Shown here: positions 8,011 through 15,761 of the stretch, piece after piece | Layout of the letters: the number at the start of each line of letters is the position of its first letter | How positions within the stretch are numbered: position 1 is the first letter of the stretch | Source: Bacteroidia bacterium | GTDB lineage: Bacteria > Bacteroidota > Bacteroidia > J057 | DNA length: 64,000 bases | Direction of reading: 5' to 3' | NCBI GenBank assembly: GCA_033391075.1 | Contig: JAWPMV010000001.1 | Span: 3,224,001-3,288,000, forward strand | The notes under the pieces: model-generated | The model's input: only the letters and a program-made list of their open reading frames with translations | The model's database searches: none | Told to the model about the DNA's origin: nothing | Translations under genes and position numbers: made by a program

Positions 8011-8775
8011 ATGAAGTTTAGCTTTTTGGGAACCGGCACCTCTTCCGGTGTACCCATGATCGCATGTGATTGCTACGTTTGTACTTCCAAAGACCCCCGA
8101 GACAAACGTCTGAGAACAGCGGGTTTATTGGAAAAGGGAAATACCCGAGTTGTATTCGATACCGGTCCTGACTTTCGCCAACAAATCCTACGATCAGGTA
8201 TCAAAGAACTACAGGCAGTAGTTTTTACCCATTCGCACAAAGATCATATCGCCGGAATGGATGATATTCGTGCTTTCAACTTCTTCATGAAGCAGGACAT
8301 GAATATCTATGGAACCTCTATTACTCTGGATCGGGTAAAAATTGAATTCTCTTATATTTTTGAGGCAGCAGACTATCCCGGAGTTCCCCGAGTCCAGATT
8401 CATGAAATCGATGAAAATCCATTTAGGATAGGAGATATTGATCTGACTCCTATCCCCGTCTTGCACAAAGAAATGGAAGTCTATGGATTTCGTTCAGGAA
8501 ACTTTGCCTATGTAACTGATGCGAATTACATCTCGCCAGAGTCAATGGAAAAGCTCCGAGGTCTGGATGTGTTGGTACTCAATGCCCTTCGCTGGCAAAA
8601 GCATTATTCCCATTTCACCCTGGATGAAGCAATAGAAATTATCGAAGAACTCAGGCCTCAAAAAGCCTATCTGACGCATATCAGTCATCAATTGGCTACC
8701 CATGAAAAACTACTAGAATATTTGCCTAAGGGAATTGAGCCAGCTTATGATGGTTTGGAGATTGAGGTGTTCTAG
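8011..8775 (+). CDS. PhnP-like metallo-beta-lactamase-fold phosphodiesterase
   Basis: A 254-residue enzyme of the MBL-fold PhnP/lipoate-ligase-associated group. It starts with the typical FLGTGTSSGVPMIACDCYVC. The metal-binding motif THSHKDHIAGMDD (HxHxDH) sits near residue 74, the later VTDANYI supplies the bridging Asp, and THISHQ supplies the last His. PhnP proteins hydrolyse cyclic phosphodiesters; in Bacteroidota this branch is a general MBL hydrolase of unknown substrate. It lies one base after the small gene at 7749. Its last codons (GTG TTC TAG) form part of the left arm of repeat locus C, so that element abuts and includes the stop. Confidence 0.85.
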   Translation: MKFSFLGTGTSSGVPMIACDCYVCTSKDPRDKRLRTAGLLEKGNTRVVFDTGPDFRQQILRSGIKELQAVVFTHSHKDHIAGMDDIRAFNFFMKQDMNIYGTSITLDRVKIEFSYIFEAADYPGVPRVQIHEIDENPFRIGDIDLTPIPVLHKEMEVYGFRSGNFAYVTDANYISPESMEKLRGLDVLVLNALRWQKHYSHFTLDEAIEIIEELRPQKAYLTHISHQLATHEKLLEYLPKGIEPAYDGLEIEVF

Positions 8776-8831
8776 GGTTCTGGTGTTCATGTGTTAGGCA
8801 GGAAACAATCAACAATAACAGCAGAACACCT
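8765..8831. repeat. Intergenic inverted-repeat element, locus C (GTGTTCTGG family)
   Basis: Perfect 9-bp arms AGGTGTTCT (8765-8773) and AGAACACCT (8823-8831). The left arm continues as AGGGTTCTGGTGTTC tandem units. It starts inside the last codons of the MBL gene and lies just beyond the 3' end of paaK, between two converging genes. Confidence 0.8.
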
Positions 8832-8839
8832 GCGCAGGT

Positions 8840-10159
8840 TTATCCCCTCTTATCCACAATCCTACTCAACTTCCCTCCCTGACTGCGGGGAATTTCTCCA
8901 AAATGGCAAATCTCCACACTCATACTGATGCCAATATTATCCTTGATCTTTTTACTAAGCTTGGCTGAGAGTTCAGTGCAGAGTTCGGTTGAGGAAAGAT
9001 TTTGACCGAGAAGGTCATTGGAGACTCTTTCGTCTAGTTCGACTTTTAAGGCTACTTCATCCATGGTTTTTTCCCGACTCACGATGAGCTGATAGGAAGG
9101 TGCGAGATGAGGGAAAGCAGGGAGTAAGTCTTCGACCTGTGTATGAAAAAGATTTACGCCCCTAATTATAAGCATATCATCGCTACGCCCTTTGATGGGA
9201 GACATCTTTATATGGGTTCTTTTGGCATCTGAATCATAATAGATGCTGCAAATGTCATTGGTCCAATAGCGTAAAATGGGAAGTGCCTCTTTCGTAAGGG
9301 TCGTAAAAACCAGGACTCCTTCTTCTCCATAGGGCAAAGGTTCGCCCGTATCTTTGTCTACTATTTCCGGAAAAAAATGATCCTCCCAGATATAGCTGCC
9401 ACTTCCTTTTTCTTCAAAATCTTCCTGAGATACTCCGGGTCCGATGATTTCACTTAATCCATAGATATTGGTTGCATTTACTTCCAGACTTGCTTCTACC
9501 TGTTGGCGAATAGCTTCCGTCCAGGGTTCGGCGCCCAGAATGGCATATTTAAGATTTAGGCTATCGAGAGATATGCCTCTTTTCTGTATTTCCTCTCCCA
9601 ATGTTTGTGCATAAGAAGGCGTACAACAAATCACTTCTGGTTGAAAATCCTGCAGGATCATCAATTGGCGATCGGTCATACCTCCTGAAACCGGAATTAC
9701 GGCCATGCCTAATTTAGTTGCGCCTCCATGCATTCCCAGACCTCCGGTAAAAAGTCCATACCCATAGGCATTATGAAGCTTCATTCCCTTCCTTGCACCC
9801 GCACACACCAGGGAACGGGCTACTACCTCATCAAATACCTCCAGATCATGACGATTGTAGCCAACTACAGTTGGTTTGCCTGTAGTCCCACTTGAGGCAT
9901 GTATTCTCACTACTTCCTCCTTAGGAACCGCAAAAAGATCGAAGGGATAGTTATCTCTCAGGTCTGTCTTTTTGGTAAAGGGTAGCTTATGTAGATCCTC
10001 AACTCCTTTAATATCAGCGGGTTTTAAACCTCTTTCATCAAATACCTTTTTGTAAAAAGGCACATGTGTGTATTGCCTTAGCAGCATTTGTTGCAGGCGT
10101 TCGTTTTGAAGCTTGCGGAGCTTATCGAGGGGAAGAGTTTCTATTTCTTTGTTGTACAT
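8840..10159 (-). CDS. paaK: Phenylacetate-CoA ligase
   Basis: A 439-residue adenylate-forming ligase, the normal PaaK length. It converts phenylacetate, ATP and CoA to phenylacetyl-CoA, the committed step of the aerobic hybrid pathway. The P-loop ASSGTTGKPT is near residue 93; YGLSE (A5-like) and a C-terminal GRSDDMLIIRGVN with the PaaK-specific C-terminal dimer domain (FPHLAPSYQLIVSRE) follow. It is the last gene of the paa cluster, 70 nt after the enoyl-CoA hydratase gene with repeat locus D in between. Confidence 0.95.
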   Translation of the reverse strand: MYNKEIETLPLDKLRKLQNERLQQMLLRQYTHVPFYKKVFDERGLKPADIKGVEDLHKLPFTKKTDLRDNYPFDLFAVPKEEVVRIHASSGTTGKPTVVGYNRHDLEVFDEVVARSLVCAGARKGMKLHNAYGYGLFTGGLGMHGGATKLGMAVIPVSGGMTDRQLMILQDFQPEVICCTPSYAQTLGEEIQKRGISLDSLNLKYAILGAEPWTEAIRQQVEASLEVNATNIYGLSEIIGPGVSQEDFEEKGSGSYIWEDHFFPEIVDKDTGEPLPYGEEGVLVFTTLTKEALPILRYWTNDICSIYYDSDAKRTHIKMSPIKGRSDDMLIIRGVNLFHTQVEDLLPAFPHLAPSYQLIVSREKTMDEVALKVELDERVSNDLLGQNLSSTELCTELSAKLSKKIKDNIGISMSVEICHFGEIPRSQGGKLSRIVDKRG

Positions 10160-10177
10160 GGGAGGGGATTAATGTGC

Positions 10178-10226
10178 GCTTGTGTTCGGGTGAAAACAAC
10201 TAAAACACGAGAATACCAGAACAACT
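10178..10226. repeat. Intergenic inverted-repeat element, locus D (degenerate)
   Basis: TTGTGTTCGGGTG on the left and CACGAGAATACCAGAACAAC on the right read as opposed GTGTTC-type units, with only short perfect pairing (TGTTC 10183-10187 / GAACA 10219-10223). It is the weakest copy of the family. It fills the gap between paaK and the enoyl-CoA hydratase gene. Confidence 0.5.
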
Positions 10227-10229
10227 GTC

Positions 10230-10988
10230 TTATTTCTTCTCAAATCTCGCCAGCGCCTCTTTGGTATAATCACTCAGCACCAGTCGCCCAGACATCTCAG
10301 CTCTTTTCTCCAGCAATTCATCCCAGTCTTCCGTTCCTGCCCAAATAACCTCTTTGAGCATGCGCTGTGCTTCTGGATTACTGCTCGCCAGATTATCTGC
10401 AAGCTCCAGGATAGCTTTGTCCAGTTCTTCCGGCCAATCAAAAACCTCTGTATACAGTCCTTTTTCTTTGGCCCATTGTGCGGATTGGAATTCGGTAGCA
10501 TTGATGGTAAGCTGAGAGAAAGCAGAGCTTCCGATCTTCCTTTCGACTGCAGGTCCAACAACAAAAGGTCCTATGCCCACTGCCAATTCACTGAGCTTTA
10601 TCCCTGCATATTTGCTGGCCAAACAGTAGTCTACTGCTGCTGCCAAGCCAACTCCCCCACCTACAGCTTTTCCCTGTACACGTCCAATGATGAACTTTGG
10701 GCATTTACGACAGGCATTGATGACATTGGCGAAACCCATGAAGAATTTCTTGCCCGTTTCGAAATCATTGATAGTGATGAGCTCATCGAAACTGGCACCT
10801 GCACAAAAAGTGCGATCTCCTCCACTTTTGAGGATGATGACTTTTATCAACTCATCCTGACCGGCTTTTGTAATGGCAGCAGCAAGCTGCGACAGGATAT
10901 CTCCGGGGAGAGAGTTGTGGGCCGGATGGTAGAAGGTGATGACGGCGATGCCGGGTTTTATTAGTTCGGTACGAACGAAAGGGTCCAT
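10230..10988 (-). CDS. Enoyl-CoA hydratase/isomerase family protein of the paa cluster
   Basis: A 252-residue crotonase-fold protein. The oxyanion-hole blocks are CAGASFDEL (about residue 62) and GKAVGGGVGLAAAVD (about 105). Of the two catalytic glutamates of classical enoyl-CoA hydratase, the first is Gly here (GGGVG where GGGCE is usual) and the second is kept (KLSEL, exactly 20 residues on). It may do the PaaF hydration step in beta-oxidation of the ring-opened product, as no other PaaF candidate is present, but the residue pattern makes that uncertain. It is divergent from the better PaaG match at 15762. The neighbours are paaK downstream and the four-helix-bundle element upstream. Confidence 0.75.
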   Translation of the reverse strand: MDPFVRTELIKPGIAVITFYHPAHNSLPGDILSQLAAAITKAGQDELIKVIILKSGGDRTFCAGASFDELITINDFETGKKFFMGFANVINACRKCPKFIIGRVQGKAVGGGVGLAAAVDYCLASKYAGIKLSELAVGIGPFVVGPAVERKIGSSAFSQLTINATEFQSAQWAKEKGLYTEVFDWPEELDKAILELADNLASSNPEAQRMLKEVIWAGTEDWDELLEKRAEMSGRLVLSDYTKEALARFEKK

Positions 10989-11005
10989 ATATTCTTTTTT
11001 AAGGA

Positions 11006-11475
11006 AGTGTTTTAGTGTTGTAGTGTTATAGTTTCATTTTTCAATAGTTGTGCGGAGATACCTCAAGAAGCCTAGAGTTAAAGACAGGGTATTTGAAAGG
11101 TGCAACTTTATTTTATTCAAATTTTCCTTATCAGCATACTCAAGATCTTCCAATATATAAAGCATACTTTTTACTTCTAAGGCTGAACTTTGAGAATATT
11201 CAAGGAATCTAATGAATTCCTTATTACTATATCTTCCAAAACCCTCTGCAATATTGTTCATTACAGATAATGATGCCCTTTTCAATTGGCTTTTCGTATC
11301 AAAATCCCTCCGAAGTTTTCCTTGTTCACATATTATAAAAACTTCTGTAACCAGCTTTCGTGCTTCTTTCCAACAATCCAGTTCTTCAAATCTGTTAATT
11401 TTTGCCATATACAATTTTTATTCTATATGACACCAAAAGAAACAGCTATATATACAACTACAACACTAAAACACT
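11006..11475. mobile_element. Inverted-repeat-bounded unit carrying a four-helix-bundle gene (locus E)
   Basis: Perfect 19-bp terminal inverted repeats, AGTGTTTTAGTGTTGTAGT at 11006-11024 and its exact complement at 11457-11475, enclose a single gene (11034-11414). The arms are built from the same GTGTT-type 8-9 bp units as the empty elements nearby, and the similarity continues imperfectly a few bases inward and outward. No transposase and no clear target duplication are seen. It is inserted between paaZ and the enoyl-CoA hydratase gene, in the middle of the catabolic cluster. Confidence 0.7.
11034..11414 (-). CDS. Four-helix-bundle protein (S23 / 23S rRNA intervening-sequence family)
   Basis: 126 residues from the ATG at 11414, or 124 from the ATG two codons later. 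It matches the S23/Avd-like four-helix-bundle family: FEELDCWKEARKL in helix 1, SQLKRASLSVMNNIAEGFGR across helix 2, SNKEFIRFLEYSQSSALEV in helix 3 and a closing amphipathic helix. Family members were first found in intervening sequences of 23S rRNA; the DGR accessory protein Avd has the same fold and binds nucleic acid. The molecular role is unknown. Here it sits inside perfect inverted repeats and looks more AT-rich than the paa genes around it, which suggests insertion. Confidence 0.9.
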   Translation of the reverse strand: MYMAKINRFEELDCWKEARKLVTEVFIICEQGKLRRDFDTKSQLKRASLSVMNNIAEGFGRYSNKEFIRFLEYSQSSALEVKSMLYILEDLEYADKENLNKIKLHLSNTLSLTLGFLRYLRTTIEK

Positions 11476-11500
11476 ACAACACATTCAAATCTTTATTTAA

Positions 11501-13999
11501 TCACTTCGTGATAAGCCCAAATTGCTCAAAATGATGATGAAAATGTTTCCGATTATAATTCTCCCACATCTCTTCATCGAGCATGCCAAAAACCGGATTG
11601 AATAGGGTCGCTGCCGGATTTTCTTTGAAAAGCGCATCTGATTCATCCATGGATTTGCGGAGGGCTTCTTTGGCTTCTTCCAGACTTCCGTATTTCAAGT
11701 CTTCCAGTTCTCCCTTTTTCAAAAGGGGATGTTGAAATTCTTTTGGCATACCTTTAAAATTGAAAAGCATCTCCTGGGTTTTTTCCATGTACTTTTCGGG
11801 CGTGGTCTGGGGTACTTCTATTTTGCCTAAAGCAATGTCATAGAAGTATTCCAAATGCTCTACCATATGCTGAGGTGTCAGGATTCCCCAGGAAGGTTTG
11901 GTTGATTCTGTTAGGGCATTGAGACTGGCATCTACCTTCTCGCGGCTAAATTCGAAGAAAGGATTTTTCTTTTGAACCAGGGTCAGTATGGTTGCCATGG
12001 CGACCAATTCACCTTCCTGATCGAAGATCTCTTCATACCATTTTACCACACCAGAAGGATATTCTCTGCCACGACTGTCGCGTTCTACTTTTTCTTTGCA
12101 GGTCAAACGTACTTGCAAGGTATCATTATGGTAGATGGGGCGAATGAAACGACATTCGTCCAGACCATAGTTTGCACCAACAGGACCTTTACCCGGATGA
12201 ACAAACAAGCCTGCAGCAGCAGCCAAAATGAAATAGCCATGTGCAGCTCTTTTCTCAAATATCGACCCTTTAAGGGAGGTAATATCTGTATGTGCGTAGA
12301 AATGATCCCAGGTCAGATTGGCGAAATTGATGATATCACTATCTGTAATGGTACGCTTATGCGTAGTTATGGACATACCTGGCTGTATATCTTCGAAGTG
12401 ATATTTAAAGGGATGTTGTGGCGCCTCCACAACTTTAGATCCGGATTGATAAATACCCGTAATGGCAGTCAAAGTAGTGGGAGTTCCCTGTACAGCACAT
12501 CTCTGTAAATAATGCTTGATCCCTCTCATGCCTCCCATTTCTTCTCCGCCACCTGCTCTACCGGGTCCACCATGAACCAAAGTAGGTAAAGGAGAGCCAT
12601 GTCCGGTACTTTGTTTGGCATTTTCTCTATTGAGTACCAAAATTCGTCCGTGATGACTAGCTGCACCTACGACAAAATCCCGGGCTTCCTGATCATCGAA
12701 TGTTGCTATTGAACAACAAAGGGAGCCTTTGCCCATTTGAGCCAGTTCAATAGCTTCCTCCATATTTTTATAAGGCATAAGGGTACTTACCGGACCAAAT
12801 GCCTCAATTTCGTGTACGCCTACATTTTCGAAGGGGGATTTCTCCAGCATCAAGATTGGAGAAAGGAAGGCCCCTTTATTTGCATCGGCATCTATTAGCT
12901 GAACTTCATCTAAAGAACCATATACAATCTTAGCGGTCTGAGCAATTTCCCCTACCCTTTCTCTCACTTCTTCGACCTGGTCTTTACTCGCCAAAGCTCC
13001 CATTCTAACTCCCTCCGCTAGTGGATTTCCAATTCCTACTTTCGCCAAAGATTTTCCCAGGGCGATTTGTACATCTTCTATCAAATGTTCTGGAACAATT
13101 ACACGGCGAATAGCTGTACACTTCTGCCCGCATTTTGATGTCATTTCCTTGCGTACCTCTTTGATAAAGAGATCAAATTCGGGCGTACCTGGAACAGCCT
13201 TTTCCCCTAATACAGAACAATTCAAACTATCTGCCTCCATATTGAAGGGTACAGCTTCTGAGATGATCCGAGAATGAGATTTCAAATGACGACCAGTATC
13301 TGCAGAACCCGTGAAAGTAACTACATCCTGAGATTCAACTGCATCTAAAATCGTCCTCGCAGATCCACAGATCAATTGCAAGGCTCCTTCAGGCAATATT
13401 CCGGAGGCAATGATTTCCTTTACCACAGCCTCTGTCAAAAAAGAGGTAGCCGTTGCCGGTTTCACTACTGCCGGAACTCCTGCCATCCAATTACATGCAC
13501 ACTTTTCCAACATGCCCCAAACCGGAAAATTATAGGCATTGATGTGAATCGCTACCCCTCTTTTTGGCACCATGATATGATGCCCCATGAAACTTCCTCC
13601 ACGAGAAAGATCGATCGGATCACCATCCACATGAAAACTCTGATTGGGGAAATTCTTCCTTAAAGAAGCATTGGCAAAAAGATTACCAAATCCCCCCTCT
13701 ATATCTACCCAGCTATCTGCACGAGTCGCTCCTGTCTTATAACTAATTTCGTAGAATTGCTCTTTTCTTTTGTTGAGGTACAGGGCAAGTCGCTTGAGCA
13801 TATTGCCTCTTTCCTGAAAGGTCATTTTACGCAGCGGATTCCCTCCGACCTTTCGACCATAAGCTAAAACCTCAGCCAGATCAATTCCATCTGTAGTTGC
13901 GGTTGCAATAAGCTCTCCATTTACTGCATTGTACAAGGGTTTTCCTTCTCCCTTTCCATCCATCCAGCTTCCAAGTACGTAATTTCCGAGTTTGTACAT
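11501..13999 (-). CDS. paaZ: PaaZ: oxepin-CoA hydrolase / 3-oxo-5,6-dehydrosuberyl-CoA semialdehyde dehydrogenase, with C-terminal DUF1569-like extension
   Basis: An 832-residue bifunctional ring-opening enzyme. Residues 1-520 are the aldehyde dehydrogenase domain (catalytic Cys in CGQKCTAIRR near 295). Residues about 530-680 are the MaoC-type hotdog hydratase (FANLTWDHFYAHTD, matching the catalytic Asp-His of E. coli PaaZ). E. coli PaaZ is about 680 residues; the extra 150 (TPQHMVEHLEYF ... NPVFGMLDEEMWENYNRKHFHHHFEQFG) resemble a DUF1569/DinB-like helical domain. The protein cleaves oxepin-CoA and oxidises the resulting aldehyde. It lies between repeat loci E and F. Confidence 0.93.
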   Translation of the reverse strand: MYKLGNYVLGSWMDGKGEGKPLYNAVNGELIATATTDGIDLAEVLAYGRKVGGNPLRKMTFQERGNMLKRLALYLNKRKEQFYEISYKTGATRADSWVDIEGGFGNLFANASLRKNFPNQSFHVDGDPIDLSRGGSFMGHHIMVPKRGVAIHINAYNFPVWGMLEKCACNWMAGVPAVVKPATATSFLTEAVVKEIIASGILPEGALQLICGSARTILDAVESQDVVTFTGSADTGRHLKSHSRIISEAVPFNMEADSLNCSVLGEKAVPGTPEFDLFIKEVRKEMTSKCGQKCTAIRRVIVPEHLIEDVQIALGKSLAKVGIGNPLAEGVRMGALASKDQVEEVRERVGEIAQTAKIVYGSLDEVQLIDADANKGAFLSPILMLEKSPFENVGVHEIEAFGPVSTLMPYKNMEEAIELAQMGKGSLCCSIATFDDQEARDFVVGAASHHGRILVLNRENAKQSTGHGSPLPTLVHGGPGRAGGGEEMGGMRGIKHYLQRCAVQGTPTTLTAITGIYQSGSKVVEAPQHPFKYHFEDIQPGMSITTHKRTITDSDIINFANLTWDHFYAHTDITSLKGSIFEKRAAHGYFILAAAAGLFVHPGKGPVGANYGLDECRFIRPIYHNDTLQVRLTCKEKVERDSRGREYPSGVVKWYEEIFDQEGELVAMATILTLVQKKNPFFEFSREKVDASLNALTESTKPSWGILTPQHMVEHLEYFYDIALGKIEVPQTTPEKYMEKTQEMLFNFKGMPKEFQHPLLKKGELEDLKYGSLEEAKEALRKSMDESDALFKENPAATLFNPVFGMLDEEMWENYNRKHFHHHFEQFGLITK

Positions 14000-14010
14000 A
14001 TTTCAGCGTA

Positions 14011-14074
14011 TTAGGGTGTTTGTGTGTTTGGATGCTAGGGTTCTAAATCATTTACTAATACCCTAACACCCTAA
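14011..14074. repeat. Intergenic inverted-repeat element, locus F (GTGTTAGGG variant)
   Basis: Perfect 10-bp arms TTAGGGTGTT (14011-14020) and AACACCCTAA (14065-14074), continued outward and inward by further GTGTTTG and CTAAAACAC units. The repeated unit differs from locus G but is shared by both arms of this locus. It lies between paaZ and paaI. Confidence 0.75.
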
Positions 14075-14087
14075 AACACTCATACAT

Positions 14088-14519
14088 TTAATCTCCCAAA
14101 ATCTCCCTACTACTCCGGTACACAGTCCCTCGGAAATAGTAGAGCACTTCTTTTGTATGTTTATTTAAGACCTTGACATCAAAGTCAGCGGTTTTGTGTG
14201 TTACATTGAGGGCTGTGGCCTCTGCGATCAGTTCGTCGCCTTCTTTGGCTGATTTAGCATAGTTCATGCTGCCCTGAATCGAAACTGCCAATCTCCCATA
14301 AGAATTGGAGGCGAAGGCAAAGGCGCTATCAGCAAAGGTGAAGGCTATGCCACCATGTAAAATTCCATGGCCATTGAGCATTTCCTGTCGAACCTTCATC
14401 CCGATTTGGCAATGTCCTTCTTCTATCAATATAGGTTTGATGCCCAGCCATTGACTGCAATAGTCTTTTTCCATCATTTTCTCATAGATGGCCTGGGCTT
14501 TGGATTGGGAATCAGGCAT
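14088..14519 (-). CDS. paaI: PaaI hotdog thioesterase
   Basis: A 143-residue hotdog-fold acyl-CoA thioesterase of the PaaI family. The signature NGHGILHGGIAFTFADSAFAFASN contains the HGG and the catalytic Asp region. In known paa pathways PaaI hydrolyses stalled ring-hydroxylated phenylacetyl-CoA species and so releases trapped CoA. The ATG at 14519 overlaps the last bases of paaH (stop 14512-14514) by 8 bp, so the two are translationally coupled. Confidence 0.92.
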   Translation of the reverse strand: MPDSQSKAQAIYEKMMEKDYCSQWLGIKPILIEEGHCQIGMKVRQEMLNGHGILHGGIAFTFADSAFAFASNSYGRLAVSIQGSMNYAKSAKEGDELIAEATALNVTHKTADFDVKVLNKHTKEVLYYFRGTVYRSSREILGD

Positions 14520-15690
14520 GGTAACTTTCTTCTGATGGGAAAAAGTTAGTATTCTCTCGGGCCATCTTCCTCAATAAGGGACTGCATCTGTATCGGTCTT
14601 CCCTGTATTCTTCATACAGTGCATCCAGTTTTTCGACACAAGCTTCTATGCCCAATTCATCGGCCCAGGCAAGGAGGCCTTTGGGATAATTGACCCCTTT
14701 GGTCATGGCCAGGTCGATATCTTCCTTGCTAGCAATATTGAGGTGCAAAGTATCTGCTGCTTCATTGATGAGCATAACCAGGACACGATCCAGAATCATC
14801 TTTCCCTGCACCTCATCTTTATTGGGTAAAGGATTTTCAGCACCTTCCCGATAGTCATAAAATCCTCTTCCCGTCTTTCTGCCTAAAAATCCAGCCTCTG
14901 CCAGACGCTTTTGACTAAAAGAAGGTTTGTAACGAGGATCAAAATAAAAGGCATGAAAAACGGTTTCTGTAACGATGTAATTAACATCATGGCCAATGAA
15001 ATCCATAAGCTGAAAAGGTCCCATTCGGAATCCTCCCAGCTCTTTCATCGCCCAGTCTATATCCGCTATACCGGCTAGTCCTTCATCGTATATGCGTAAA
15101 GCTTCCCCATAAAAAGGTCGAGCCACTTTATTGACGATAAAGGCTGGGGTATCCTTGGCTAGTACCGTCAATTTCCCCCAGGATTCAATGACTTTTCTGG
15201 ATTGCTCCAAAACCTCAGGACTTGTCTGGACAGCCGGAATAATTTCTACCAATTTCATGAGCGGAGCGGGATTGAAGAAATGGATACCAATGAAACGATC
15301 CGGTTTTCTCAGGGCTGCTGCAAGTGCCGCTATTGAAAGAGAAGAAGTATTACTCGCGATGATACATTCAGGGCTCAGAATTCCTTCCAGACCTGAAAGC
15401 ACCTTATGTTTGATCCCTAAATCCTCTACGATAGCCTCGATCACCAGATCTGCTCCAGTCATAGGCTCGACTTCCTCTGTATAGGTAATCTGATTTCTGA
15501 TTCGCAGGGATTCCTCCATACTAACTCTCCCCTTCTCCACCAGTCTCAACATGAGTTTCCGTAGTTTCTCATGACTGCTTTCCAGCATTTCACCACTTAC
15601 ATCATAGAGAACCACCTCCCAGCCGGCTGTAGCTGCGACCTGCGCGATTCCGCTCCCCATGGTTCCTGCTCCGATTATGCCTAGTTTCAT
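14512..15690 (-). CDS. paaH: 3-hydroxyacyl-CoA dehydrogenase PaaH
   Basis: The start is set at 15690, where MKLGIIGAGTMGSGIAQVA opens the Rossmann fold directly; the longer frame only translates repeat locus G. 392 residues. The NAD-binding GxGxxG is at residues 7-12. An HFFNPAP block and a second helical dimerisation domain with GRKTGRGFYDY follow, and a further helical unit (TKGVNYPKGLLAWAD) is at the C-terminus. PaaH oxidises the 3-hydroxyadipyl-CoA intermediate. Slightly longer than single-domain FadB-like dehydrogenases (about 285), comparable with PaaH-type duplicated C-terminal domains. Confidence 0.92.
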   Translation of the reverse strand: MKLGIIGAGTMGSGIAQVAATAGWEVVLYDVSGEMLESSHEKLRKLMLRLVEKGRVSMEESLRIRNQITYTEEVEPMTGADLVIEAIVEDLGIKHKVLSGLEGILSPECIIASNTSSLSIAALAAALRKPDRFIGIHFFNPAPLMKLVEIIPAVQTSPEVLEQSRKVIESWGKLTVLAKDTPAFIVNKVARPFYGEALRIYDEGLAGIADIDWAMKELGGFRMGPFQLMDFIGHDVNYIVTETVFHAFYFDPRYKPSFSQKRLAEAGFLGRKTGRGFYDYREGAENPLPNKDEVQGKMILDRVLVMLINEAADTLHLNIASKEDIDLAMTKGVNYPKGLLAWADELGIEACVEKLDALYEEYREDRYRCSPLLRKMARENTNFFPSEESYHA

Positions 15691-15697
15691 ATTAATA

Positions 15698-15752
15698 GTG
15701 TTCTGGTGTTCTGGTGTTCTGGTGTTAGGGTCCAACTTGAACACCAGAACAC
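15698..15752. repeat. Intergenic inverted-repeat element, locus G (TGTTCTGG tandem)
   Basis: Three perfect tandem TGTTCTGG units (15699-15722) plus a variant TGTTAGGG. The arm GTGTTCTGGTGTT (15698-15710) is perfectly complementary to AACACCAGAACAC (15740-15752), a 13-bp inverted repeat. It fills the gap between paaG and paaH and starts 8 nt upstream of the paaH ATG, so it may cover the paaH ribosome-binding region when folded. Confidence 0.85.
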
Positions 15753-15761
15753 ATGAGCACC

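Noticed and set aside
11006-11475. Diversity-generating retroelement, suggested by the Avd-like fold
   Set aside because: No reverse transcriptase and no template/variable repeat pair are present in the window.
11006-11475. 23S rRNA intervening sequence
   Set aside because: No rRNA sequence surrounds the unit; it lies between two protein-coding genes.
15698-15752. CRISPR-like array at the TGTTCTGG repeats
   Set aside because: Units are 8 bp with no spacers, and they are arranged as opposed arms.
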